Below, piece after piece: positions 1-5,985 of a stretch of DNA of 7,225 nt. Source of the DNA: JAVVFH01 sp032250585 (GTDB lineage: Bacteria; Pseudomonadota; Gammaproteobacteria; Xanthomonadales; SZUA-36); NCBI GenBank assembly GCA_032250585.1, contig JAVVFH010000176.1, forward strand, positions 1-7,225, in the 5' to 3' direction. Position 1 is the first letter of the stretch. The number at the start of each line of letters is the position of its first letter. The notes beneath the pieces are model-generated. The model did not search any database. It saw nothing but the letters and a program-made list of their open reading frames with translations, and was not told the origin of the DNA. The position numbers and the translations under genes are program-made.

Positions 1-939
1 CGTCGTATCAGTGTAGAGCCGGGATTCAGGCGGGATGCGCCCGGTTTCGGCGGCCGTGAAGGCGTCGTTGCTCTCATCGACCGCGCGGTATTCGAGGGTC
101 GCCGTCGCGCCGATGATCTTCTTCGCCTGCACGGTGTCCTGGACCCCCGGCAACTGCACGACCACGCGGTCGGCGCCCTGCTGCTGAATTACCGGTTCGG
201 CAACGCCCAACTCGTTGACGCGGTTGCGCAGGGTCGTAATGTTCTGCCGGAGCGCCGTTTGCTGCAACTCGGTCAGCTGCTGTTCCTGCACCGTGGCCGC
301 GAGACCGAAATATTCGCCCGAATCCTTCTCCCTGAGGGTGAGTCCGGCAAGACTCTGATCCTGACGCAGAATGCTTTCCGCACGCTGGCGATCTTCCTCG
401 CTGCGCAACAATGCGAGCAATCCGTTGCCCTCACGGCGTACGGAGACATAGCGGATGCGCTCATCACGCAGTGCCGCGCGGATGTCGTCCACGTAACGGT
501 CCAGCTGCTGACTGCGGGCCGTGTCCATATCCACCTGCATCAGGAAATGAACGCCGCCCTGCAGATCGAGGCCCAGCGTCATCGGCTTGCCGCCCAGCGC
601 GCGCAGCCAGGTCGGCGTCGAATGCGCCAGGTTCAGGGCCACGACGTACTGATCGCCGAGCGCTTCGCCAACCACTTCGGCGGCCTTGAGCTGTGCGTCG
701 GAGCTATTGAAACGGTAGAGCAGCCGGTTGCCGGCCCGCTCCTTGTTCTTGAATTCCACGCCCGCGACGACGAGCGCGTCTTCGACGTTCGCCTCCAGGT
801 CCATCGGAATCGCGAAACCCCGGGTCGAGGTCACCTGCACGGCGGGATCCTCTCCAAACAGGTTCGGCAACGCATAAACCGTGCCGACCAGCAGAATCAG
901 CAGGACAAGCAGGTATTTCCAGGCGGGATATTGATTCAT
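1..939 (-). CDS. secD: SecD, Sec translocon accessory subunit (N-terminal 313 residues, cut by window edge)
   Basis: SecD works with SecF in the inner membrane and uses the proton motive force to help complete protein export through SecYEG. The frame is open from the ATG at 939 to the window edge, giving 313 residues. Visible are an N-terminal membrane segment (about residues 8-27, LLVLLILLVGTVYALP), the start of the periplasmic region, and the conserved motif TLGLDLQGGVHFLMQV at residues 121-136. The family block LRNRVNELGVAEPVIQQQG follows from residue 237, then VVVQLPGVQD at 259-268. The later transmembrane helices and any secF lie beyond position 1. The start is supported by GAGG (947-950 on the complement) 7 nt upstream and by the membrane segment beginning immediately. 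It lies 45 nt after yajC and is surely co-transcribed with it. The family call is firm. Confidence 0.97.
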   Translation of the reverse strand, partial: MNQYPAWKYLLVLLILLVGTVYALPNLFGEDPAVQVTSTRGFAIPMDLEANVEDALVVAGVEFKNKERAGNRLLYRFNSSDAQLKAAEVVGEALGDQYVVALNLAHSTPTWLRALGGKPMTLGLDLQGGVHFLMQVDMDTARSQQLDRYVDDIRAALRDERIRYVSVRREGNGLLALLRSEEDRQRAESILRQDQSLAGLTLREKDSGEYFGLAATVQEQQLTELQQTALRQNITTLRNRVNELGVAEPVIQQQGADRVVVQLPGVQDTVQAKKIIGATATLEYRAVDESNDAFTAAETGRIPPESRLYTDTT

Positions 940-984
940 CGGTCAGCCTCGGAAGGAAGATGTGTTGTTGTGGGGTGGTCCGTC

Positions 985-1317
985 TCAGGCGGACTGGAGA
1001 GTGCCCTTGGGCATGACGCTCGCGACGGCGTGACGCTGCACTTTCACTTCGACCTTATCGGCCAGCTCGACCGTCACGAAAGACTCGCCCACCGCGGTGA
1101 TCCGCCCCAGCAGACCGCCGTTGGTCACCACCTCGTCGCCCACCGCCAGTTCGGATACCAGTTTGCGGTGCTCCTTGGCGCGCTTCATCTGGGGACGTAT
1201 CAGCAGGAAATAAAAGATGATGAAGATGATGATGAGCGGTAGAAACGACATCAACCCGCCGGGCTGACCCGCATCCTGAGCGTATGCGCTGGCAATGAAA
1301 AAATCCAGGAGTTCCAT
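985..1317 (-). CDS. yajC: YajC, Sec translocon accessory subunit
   Basis: YajC is a small single-pass inner-membrane protein that associates with SecDF and the translocon. It is not essential in E. coli. The 110-residue product has a short N-terminal region, one hydrophobic segment at about residues 23-40 (MSFLPLIIIFIIFYFLLI), the diagnostic RPQ just after it (41-43) and the cytoplasmic signature GDEVVTNGGLLGRI at 60-73. Length is typical for the family. The ATG at 1317 has GAGG on the complement of 1324-1327, 6 nt upstream. It follows tgt after 145 nt, a gap that seems to contain its own promoter, and precedes secD by 45 nt. The arrangement tgt-yajC-secD is the standard gammaproteobacterial one. 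Confidence 0.97.
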   Translation of the reverse strand: MELLDFFIASAYAQDAGQPGGLMSFLPLIIIFIIFYFLLIRPQMKRAKEHRKLVSELAVGDEVVTNGGLLGRITAVGESFVTVELADKVEVKVQRHAVASVMPKGTLQSA

Positions 1318-1363
1318 GAGAGACCTCGTTATGACTCATTTATCGGTGCTGCAATAACCACGC

Positions 1364-1396
1364 GCCCGCCCTGTCGAATCGATTTCGAAAGCGGGC
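1364..1396 (-). promoter_or_regulatory. Two-tier hairpin in the yajC 5' leader
   Basis: GCCCGC at 1364-1369 pairs with GCGGGC at 1391-1396. Inside it TCGAA (1374-1378) pairs with TTCGA (1384-1388) around a 5-nt loop, leaving a 4/2-nt internal loop. It lies about 15 nt downstream of the predicted yajC start site and about 45 nt before the yajC ATG. No T-run follows on either strand, so it is not a standard intrinsic terminator. It could be a leader structure, a 3' end protecting the tgt message, or chance in GC-rich DNA. The complementarity is seen; the role is unknown. Confidence 0.4.
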
Positions 1397-1416
1397 CCAC
1401 GCCATCGAAGCCGGTC

Positions 1417-1444
1417 ATTATAAGTCAAAGAACACGGGTGTCCT
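1417..1444 (-). promoter_or_regulatory. Candidate sigma-70 promoter for yajC-secD
   Basis: On the minus strand there is a perfect TATAAT at 1422-1417. It is preceded, after a 16-bp spacer, by AGGACA at 1444-1439, which matches 4 of 6 bases of TTGACA. Transcription would start near 1410, leaving an untranslated leader of about 93 nt before the yajC ATG at 1317. A perfect -10 in an intergenic gap of a GC-rich genome is suggestive. It would allow yajC-secD to be expressed independently of queA-tgt. Confidence 0.5.
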
Positions 1445-1462
1445 ATGGATTTGCCGATATTC

Positions 1463-2584
1463 TCACGGCTGGCGAGCAATTTTCTGCAAATAGGCTTCGA
1501 CAAAATCCTCCAGGCGGCCGACCGCGATCGCGTTCCTGAGCCCCTCCATCAACTTCTGGTAAAACCGCAGGTTGTGCATCGTCATCAGGCGTGCCCCGAG
1601 AATCTCGTTGCAGCGCGCGAGGTGCTTGACGTAAGCGCGCGAAAAGCGGCTGCAGGTGCTGCAATCGCAGTCCGGATCGATCGGCCCGAGGTCGTTTTGA
1701 TAGCGCGCGTTGCGGATCTTGAGCACGCCGCGGCTGGTAAAGAGGTGACCGTTGCGCGCGTTGCGGGTGGGCATCACGCAGTCGAACATGTCAATGCCGC
1801 GCAGCACGCCGGCGATGATGTCCTCCGGCCGACCTACACCCATCAGGTAGCGCGGGCGGTCCGCGGGTAATTCGGGCACGGTGAAATCCAGCACCTGGTC
1901 GCGTTCGTCATGGGGTTCGCCGACCGACAAGCCTCCGATCGCGTAGCCGTCTAAGCCCATGGCGACCAGTTCTTGCGCCGAGCGCCGGCGGAGCGCTTCG
2001 TGCATGCCGCCCTGCACGATCCCGAACAGCGCCGAAAAATGGCCTTCGTGCGCGCGTTTCGAGCGTTCGGCCCAGCGCAGCGAGCGGTCCATGGAGGCGC
2101 TCGCCTCAGCTTCGGTCGCCGGGTACGGCGTGCATTCATCGAAAATCATGACCACGTCCGAATCCAGCACCTTTTGCATCGCCATCGATTCTTCCGGGCC
2201 CATGAACACGGTCGAGCCGTCGATCGGCGACGCGAAGGTGACGCCCTGCTCGGTGATCCTGCGGCGTTGCGCCAGGCTCCAGACCTGGAAACCACCCGAA
2301 TCGGTGAGAATCGGCCGCGGCCAACCCATGAAACCGTGCAAGCCGCCATGGGCCAGGATGACCTCGGTGCCCGGGCGCAACATCAGGTGAAAGGTGTTGC
2401 CGAGAATAATGTCGGCACCGCTTTCGCGCACCTCCTCCGGCAGCATCGCTTTCACGGTGCCGTAGGTGCCTACCGGCATGAAGGCAGGGGTGTTGACTGT
2501 TCCGCGCGGGAATTCGAGTACCCCGACACGGGCCTTGCCGGAACGCCCGAGAACCTTGAATTTCATCGGGCCGGACGCAGTCAT
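1463..2584 (-). CDS. tgt: tRNA-guanine transglycosylase
   Basis: Tgt exchanges guanine-34 of tRNAs with GUN anticodons (Asp, Asn, His, Tyr) for preQ1, the committed step placing the queuosine precursor in tRNA. From the ATG at 2584 the product is 373 residues, against 375 in E. coli. Visible are TPAFMPVGTYGTVK near residue 32, GNTFHL at 62-67, the substrate-binding TDSGGFQV with its Asp at 95, FDECTPYP near 148-155, FGIVQGG at 187-193, and GIDMFDCVMPTRNARNG with nucleophile Asp268. Spacing to the zinc site matches the family. The zinc ligands are Cys306, Cys308, Cys311 and His337. A second in-frame ATG at 2566 gives 367 residues beginning MKFKVLG, which aligns with the E. coli start. Neither has a strong Shine-Dalgarno site. 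I prefer 2584 because it overlaps the upstream stop (TGATG), suggesting coupling. The frame stays open further upstream, but only inside the methyltransferase gene. Confidence 0.97.
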   Translation of the reverse strand: MTASGPMKFKVLGRSGKARVGVLEFPRGTVNTPAFMPVGTYGTVKAMLPEEVRESGADIILGNTFHLMLRPGTEVILAHGGLHGFMGWPRPILTDSGGFQVWSLAQRRRITEQGVTFASPIDGSTVFMGPEESMAMQKVLDSDVVMIFDECTPYPATEAEASASMDRSLRWAERSKRAHEGHFSALFGIVQGGMHEALRRRSAQELVAMGLDGYAIGGLSVGEPHDERDQVLDFTVPELPADRPRYLMGVGRPEDIIAGVLRGIDMFDCVMPTRNARNGHLFTSRGVLKIRNARYQNDLGPIDPDCDCSTCSRFSRAYVKHLARCNEILGARLMTMHNLRFYQKLMEGLRNAIAVGRLEDFVEAYLQKIARQP

Positions 2585-3336
2585 CAGACGCGAGCGGCCA
2601 CCATGACGCGCTTGCGGTGCAGCAGTTGCTCGTAGGCATCCGGCGGCGGTTCGAGCACGGTAACCTCCGTAAAGCCCACCTTGCGCAGCAGCCACAGCAG
2701 TGCCTCCAGGCTCGGCACCAGGCAAATGCCGGTGATGCTGGCCTCGGGCCCGTGCGTGTCTTCGGTCTCGTCGATGATGCCGAAACTGCCTTTCAGCGGA
2801 CGCACATACTGATAGCTGCCGTAATCCACGACTCCGGTCATGCCCGGCACGATCTGGGTTTCGATGATGCAAAGCCCCTTGCACAGCGCCCGGCAGGCGC
2901 GCAGCGCGCCGACGGGATTTTCCAGGTGGTAGAGCAGGCCCAGCATCAACACCACGTCGAAGCGCCCCAGCGTGCCCGGCTGGAGCTCATGAATGTCGCC
3001 CTGTTCGAAGGACAGCCGGTCGAGTCCGTAAATGTCCGCGATCAGGCGGCTGTCCGCCACGTGCGATGCGCGCGCATCCACCCCCAGCACGCGCGAAAAA
3101 CCCGCCTGCGCCATCTTCAGCGCGAACCAGCCCTGGTGACAGGCGAGATCGAGCGCGCTCAGGCGCTCGCGATCGGCGCCGAACTGCTGATCGAGGCAGG
3201 ACTCGAGCATGCGCCAGCGGGTGTCGTGAATCGCCTTGATGCCACCGTCGTGATAAGTCGGCGTATGGCTGCCGTCGGGCAACTCGTAGGAATAGAACCA
3301 TTGCCTGGAATGGGCCTGTTCGATGGGTGTGGGCAT
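2584..3336 (-). CDS. Class I SAM-dependent methyltransferase inserted between queA and tgt
   Basis: This 250-residue protein has a Rossmann-type methyltransferase fold. Motif I is ALDLACHQGWFALKMA at 61-76, an acidic residue ends the second strand (GVDAR, Asp87), GDIHEL lies at 113-118, and motif IV/post-IV is FDVVLMLGLLYHLENPVGAL at 127-146. The LGLLYHLENP segment and the N-terminal WFYSYELPDGSHTPTY (13-28) recall the Methyltransf_9/DUF1698-like group that includes CmoB, which modifies wobble uridine in tRNA. This protein is much shorter than CmoB (about 320 residues) and lacks its N-terminal extension, so it is not CmoB. There is no signal peptide or membrane segment, so it is probably cytoplasmic. 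The ATG at 3336 has GGAG on the complement of 3343-3346, 6 nt upstream. It starts 47 nt after queA and its stop overlaps the tgt start. The context suggests a tRNA or queuosine link, but the substrate cannot be read from sequence. A small-molecule or lipid substrate is equally possible. Confidence 0.85.
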   Translation of the reverse strand: MPTPIEQAHSRQWFYSYELPDGSHTPTYHDGGIKAIHDTRWRMLESCLDQQFGADRERLSALDLACHQGWFALKMAQAGFSRVLGVDARASHVADSRLIADIYGLDRLSFEQGDIHELQPGTLGRFDVVLMLGLLYHLENPVGALRACRALCKGLCIIETQIVPGMTGVVDYGSYQYVRPLKGSFGIIDETEDTHGPEASITGICLVPSLEALLWLLRKVGFTEVTVLEPPPDAYEQLLHRKRVMVAARV

Positions 3337-3383
3337 CGGGAACTCCGCGTTGGATCGGCGTGCGAATTATGACAACTGGCGGC

Positions 3384-4400
3384 TCAGAGAACCAGCATGG
3401 CGTCGCCGTAGCTGAAAAACCGGTAACGCTCCGCTACCGCGTGTCGGTACGCCGCGCGCGTCGCTTCCATGCCGGCCAGCGCGCTGACCAGCATCAGCAG
3501 TGTCGACTCGGGCAGGTGGAAATTCGTGATCAGACCGTCGATCGCGCGGAACTCATAGCCGGGATAGATGAAAATCCGGCTCTCGCCCGCGAACGGCTGC
3601 AAATCGCCGTCGCCGGCTGCCGTTTCCAGGCTGCGAACGGTGGTCGTGCCCACCGCGATTACGCGCCCGCCGCGCTGGCGGGTGCGCGCGACCGCCTCAC
3701 AAACGTCTTCGGATACCTCGAGGTATTCCGCGTGCATGCGATGCTCCTCGATGCGCTCGCAGCGCACCGGCTGGAAGGTGCCGGCGCCGACGTGCAGCGT
3801 CACGTCCGCGCGCTCGACCCCGCGCCCGGCCAGTTCGGCCAGCAGCGCCTCGTCGAAATGCAAGCCCGCGGTGGGCGCTGCAACTGCTCCGGGCCGGCGC
3901 GCATAGACGGTCTGGTAGCGCTCGCGGTCCACGGCAGTGTCGCCCCGCTCAATGTAGGGCGGCAGCGGCATGTGGCCGAGTTGCTGCAGTTTCCCGCTCA
4001 GCGCTCCGGCCTGCAGCCTGAGGTGAAAAAAAGCGCCCGGCCGGTCGATCACCTCAAGCACCGAGCCGTCCTCGAGCACAATGTGTCCACCACGGCGCGG
4101 CGTTTTACTGACCCGCAGCTGGGCCAGGCATTCCTGCTCCGTCAACAGCCGCTCGATCATGACCTCCACTTTGCCGCCGGACGGTTTGCGGCCGAACAGC
4201 CGGGCGGGGATGACCCGTGTGTCGTTGAACACGAGCAAGTCGCCGCGTGCGAGCAAGGCCGGCAGATCGCGGAACTTATGGTCGCGGACCTTCGCGTCGG
4301 CAGGCGACAATTGCAACAGGCGGCTGTCGCCGCGCCGTGGCGACGGATGCTGCGCGATCAGGTCGGCAGGCAGTTCAAAATGGAAGTCGCCGCGTTTCAA
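3384..4400 (-). CDS. queA: S-adenosylmethionine:tRNA ribosyltransferase-isomerase
   Basis: QueA transfers and rearranges the ribosyl group of SAM onto preQ1-modified tRNA to give epoxyqueuosine, the step after Tgt. Family blocks run the whole length: GDLLVFNDTRVIPARLFG (53-70), GHMPLPPYIERGD (142-154), YQTVYARRPGAVAAPTAGLHFDE (in two parts, 162-184), VTLHVGAGTFQPVR (200-213), VIAVGTTTVRSLET (247-260), ITNFHLPESTLLMLVSALAG (291-310) and the ending YRFFSYGDAML. There is no ATG or GTG that would work. Three in-frame TTG codons occur at 4427, 4406 and 4400. I choose 4400 because MKRGDFHFELP then aligns with the E. coli start MRVTDFSFELP. This gives 338 residues (347 from 4427). None of the three has a clear Shine-Dalgarno site, but 4400 overlaps the stop of a short upstream ORF, which could deliver ribosomes. 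This is the first enzyme gene of the minus-strand cluster. Function is certain; the start is not. Confidence 0.95.
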   Translation of the reverse strand: MKRGDFHFELPADLIAQHPSPRRGDSRLLQLSPADAKVRDHKFRDLPALLARGDLLVFNDTRVIPARLFGRKPSGGKVEVMIERLLTEQECLAQLRVSKTPRRGGHIVLEDGSVLEVIDRPGAFFHLRLQAGALSGKLQQLGHMPLPPYIERGDTAVDRERYQTVYARRPGAVAAPTAGLHFDEALLAELAGRGVERADVTLHVGAGTFQPVRCERIEEHRMHAEYLEVSEDVCEAVARTRQRGGRVIAVGTTTVRSLETAAGDGDLQPFAGESRIFIYPGYEFRAIDGLITNFHLPESTLLMLVSALAGMEATRAAYRHAVAERYRFFSYGDAMLVL

Positions 4401-4456
4401 AACCAATGCGGGCGGGGGCCGGCACAAGCTGCACGGATTTTCGCAGCCACGGTCAT
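4397..4456 (-). CDS. Possible 19-codon leader ORF coupled to queA
   Basis: The ATG at 4456 opens a frame encoding MTVAAKIRAACAGPRPHWF. It ends with TGA at 4399-4397, overlapping the queA TTG in the string TTGA. It has a better ribosome-binding site than queA itself: AAGGGA on the complement of 4465-4470, 8 nt before the ATG. That pattern suits translational coupling of queA to a leader peptide. I know of no peptide of this sequence, and so short an ORF may be chance. The same frame is open further upstream to 4675, but only as an antisense shadow of the spacer and the kynU start. Confidence 0.35.
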   Translation of the reverse strand: MTVAAKIRAACAGPRPHWF

Positions 4457-4498
4457 TGCAGTTTTCCCTTTTCCATGAATCTGACGAAAAACATCGGA

Positions 4499-4526
4499 TT
4501 GCCTGTTTACACGAGTGCCCTGTAAA
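4499..4526 (+). promoter_or_regulatory. Weak candidate promoter for kynU (distal)
   Basis: TTGCCT at 4499-4504 (4 of 6 to TTGACA) is followed after 16 bp by TGTAAA at 4521-4526 (4 of 6 to TATAAT). A transcript from here would have a leader of about 130 nt. Both boxes are imperfect, and the -10 coincides with one arm of the TTTACA/TGTAAA dyad, so binding there would block it. This is a guess from consensus only. Confidence 0.25.
4506..4526. promoter_or_regulatory. TTTACA-N9-TGTAAA dyad, possible operator
   Basis: TTTACA (4506-4511) and TGTAAA (4521-4526) form a 6-bp inverted repeat with a 9-nt centre. It sits almost concentrically inside the 10-bp repeat (centres at 4516 and 4508.5). A 21-bp AT-rich dyad in a spacer between divergent genes is a common form for a transcription-factor site. 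It overlaps the possible kynU promoter at 4499-4526 and, on the other strand, a -35-like TTTACA for queA. The regulator is not identifiable. Confidence 0.4.
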
Positions 4527-4596
4527 GTACCGTCAGATTCGAGAAGTGTCCTGTCACGCATCTTACGTGGCCGGCCGCGGTCTCGCCAGACGAACG

Positions 4597-4605
4597 TGTA
4601 ATAAT
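4597..4605 (+). promoter_or_regulatory. Candidate extended -10 promoter for kynU (proximal)
   Basis: TGTAATAAT contains an extended -10 TGn followed by AATAAT (5 of 6 to TATAAT). No recognisable -35 lies at the right distance, which extended -10 promoters can tolerate. The start site would be near 4612, giving a leader of about 50 nt before the kynU ATG. It stands out as an AT island in GC-rich flanks. Confidence 0.35.
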
Positions 4606-4662
4606 GCGCCTGCGCGGGCTCGTGCGGTCGCGCAGCGCATAACGGACGGAGGACTGACGAAG

Positions 4663-5949
4663 ATGGAAAGCGCACTGGAACAAGCGCAGCGACTGGACCG
4701 CGAAGACGAACTGCAGGCCTTTCGGGACGAATTCTGGATTCCGCAGCACGACGACGGCTCGGACCAACTCTACTTTTGCGGCAATTCCCTCGGACTGCAG
4801 CCCAAGGCGGTGGAATCGGCGATGGTCGAGGAACTCGCCGTCTGGCGCGAGCGCGCGGTTGGGGGGCATTTCGCCGGCACCCTTCCGTGGACGAAGCACG
4901 TCGACGCGATGCGTGAACCGCTGGCGGAACTGACGGGCGCCCAACCCGCCGAAGTGGTCACCATGAACACGCTGACCGTCAACTTGCATTTGATGATGGT
5001 CAGCTTTTACCACCCGCAGGGCAAGCGCCGTAAAATCCTGATCGAAAAGCAGGCCTTTCCGTCCGATCGCTACGCCGTCGCCTCCCAGATTCGCTTTCAC
5101 GGGCTCGACCCGGACGACTGCCTGGTGGAACTCGCACCCGAGGCCGGTGGGCGGGTGATCGGCGACGCGCAAATCCAGGATTACCTCCGCCGTCACGGCG
5201 ACGAGGTGGCGCTGGTCCTTTGGCCCGGCGTGCAATACGCCAGCGGGCAGGTTTTCGATCTGCCGGCAATTGCCGGCGCCGCCCGCGACGCAGGGGCAGC
5301 CGTTGGCTTCGACCTCGCGCACAGCGTCGGCAACCTGCCGCTGTCGATCCACGACTCCGGCTGCGATTTCGCCGTGTGGTGCACCTATAAATACCTCAAT
5401 GCCGGCCCAGGCGCGGTCGGCGGGTGTTTTGTTCACGAACGCCATTTCGGGCGCAGCGACCTGCCCCGCTTCGAAGGCTGGTGGGGCAACGACCTGCAAA
5501 CGCGCTTTGCGATGGGCCCGAAGTTCCAGCCCGCCGCGGGTGCCAGTGCCTGGGAACTCTCTACGCCCATCATCCTGGCGATGACGCCGCTGCGCCTGTC
5601 GCTGGATATTTTTCGGGCCGCGGGGATTGAACGCCTGCGCCGGAAGTCGGTCATGATGACAGGCTATCTGGCCGACCTGATCGAGGCCGAAGTCAGCTCA
5701 ACGCTGGAAGTGATTACGCCCCGTGACCCGGACCACCGGGGCTGCCAGCTGTCGCTGCGGGCACGCGGCGGGCGCGAACAGGGCCGGGCTTTGTTCGAAC
5801 ACCTGCAGACGCAGGGCGTGGTGGGCGACTGGCGCGAACCCGACGTGGTCCGCGTGGCGCCCGTGCCGCTGTACAACCGCTTTAGCGAGTGCTACGACTT
5901 CGTGCGCCACGTCGCCGACTGGACAGGGGCCGAAGCCGCCGCGGGCTGA
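4663..5949 (+). CDS. kynU: Kynureninase
   Basis: Kynureninase is a cytoplasmic PLP enzyme that cleaves kynurenine or 3-hydroxykynurenine to (3-hydroxy)anthranilate and alanine. It serves tryptophan degradation or, via 3-hydroxyanthranilate, de novo NAD synthesis. The 428-residue product is full length. Visible are YFCGNSLGLQP (37-47), MNTLTVNLHLMMVSF (101-115), AFPSDRYA (131-138), FDLAHSVGN (216-224) with PLP-ring Asp217, CTYKYLNAGPG (240-250) with Schiff-base Lys243, GWWGNDLQTRF (272-282), and VRVAPVPLYNRFSECYDF near the end (396-413). It resembles the human enzyme as I recall it, including the 174-residue spacing from His69 to Lys243 (human His102 to Lys276). GGAGG at 4648-4652 lies 10 nt before the ATG. 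The frame extends upstream to 4081 only by running antisense through queA. No other kyn or NAD gene is in the window. Confidence 0.96.
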   Translation: MESALEQAQRLDREDELQAFRDEFWIPQHDDGSDQLYFCGNSLGLQPKAVESAMVEELAVWRERAVGGHFAGTLPWTKHVDAMREPLAELTGAQPAEVVTMNTLTVNLHLMMVSFYHPQGKRRKILIEKQAFPSDRYAVASQIRFHGLDPDDCLVELAPEAGGRVIGDAQIQDYLRRHGDEVALVLWPGVQYASGQVFDLPAIAGAARDAGAAVGFDLAHSVGNLPLSIHDSGCDFAVWCTYKYLNAGPGAVGGCFVHERHFGRSDLPRFEGWWGNDLQTRFAMGPKFQPAAGASAWELSTPIILAMTPLRLSLDIFRAAGIERLRRKSVMMTGYLADLIEAEVSSTLEVITPRDPDHRGCQLSLRARGGREQGRALFEHLQTQGVVGDWREPDVVRVAPVPLYNRFSECYDFVRHVADWTGAEAAAG

Positions 5950-5957
5950 GCCCCACC

Positions 5958-5978
5958 CGGCCGGCTGAACGCCGGCCG
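5958..5978. terminator. GC hairpin between convergent kynU and the exported-protein gene
   Basis: CGGCCGGC (5958-5965) and GCCGGCCG (5971-5978) form a perfect 8-bp stem around the loop TGAAC. It lies 8 nt after the kynU stop and 7 nt from the end of the convergent gene, the usual place for a shared bidirectional terminator. Neither strand has a T-tract after the stem, so it is not a classic intrinsic terminator. It may stabilise 3' ends or act together with Rho. Confidence 0.5.
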
Positions 5979-5985
5979 CGCTGAT

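Larger units (their letters stand above)
4477..4540. repeat. Perfect 10-bp inverted repeat in the queA-kynU spacer
   Basis: GAATCTGACG at 4477-4486 is repeated exactly as its reverse complement CGTCAGATTC at 4531-4540, with 44 nt between the arms. It lies between the divergent genes, about 20 nt above the leader ORF start and about 120 nt above the kynU ATG. It may be a pair of operator half-sites for a shared regulator or, in a queA-directed transcript, the stem of a long hairpin. The symmetry is seen directly; the function is inferred. Confidence 0.6.

Noticed and set aside
259..1242. Long plus-strand ORF (327 codons) opposite secD and yajC
   Set aside because: It lies wholly antisense to two clear Sec genes. 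Its translation is low-complexity, rich in His, Arg and Gln, with no recognisable motif, as expected of a shadow frame in GC-rich DNA.
1364..1396. Intrinsic terminator after tgt
   Set aside because: The stem is followed by no T-tract on either strand, and it lies downstream of a good promoter for yajC, so a leader structure is the better reading.
2585..2884. N-terminal extension of Tgt (about 100 residues)
   Set aside because: This stretch is an out-of-frame reading of the methyltransferase gene. Tgt similarity begins only at the ATGs at 2584/2566.
3327..4478. Plus-strand ORF (383 codons) opposite queA
   Set aside because: It is entirely antisense to a certain queA gene, and its translation has no family motif or convincing start site.
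4081..4662. Upstream extension of the kynU frame to about 622 codons
   Set aside because: The added part runs antisense through queA and the spacer and has no similarity to kynureninase. The ATG at 4663, with GGAGG upstream, gives the normal family length.
4428..4662. A preQ1 riboswitch upstream of queA
   Set aside because: I looked for the small preQ1 aptamer pattern (GC stem, A-rich tail near the ribosome-binding site) and found nothing matching. The visible 10-bp repeat has arms too far apart for that fold.
4507..5499. Minus-strand ORF (330 codons) opposite kynU
   Set aside because: It is antisense to the well-conserved kynU coding sequence, and its composition is typical of a complementary-frame artefact.
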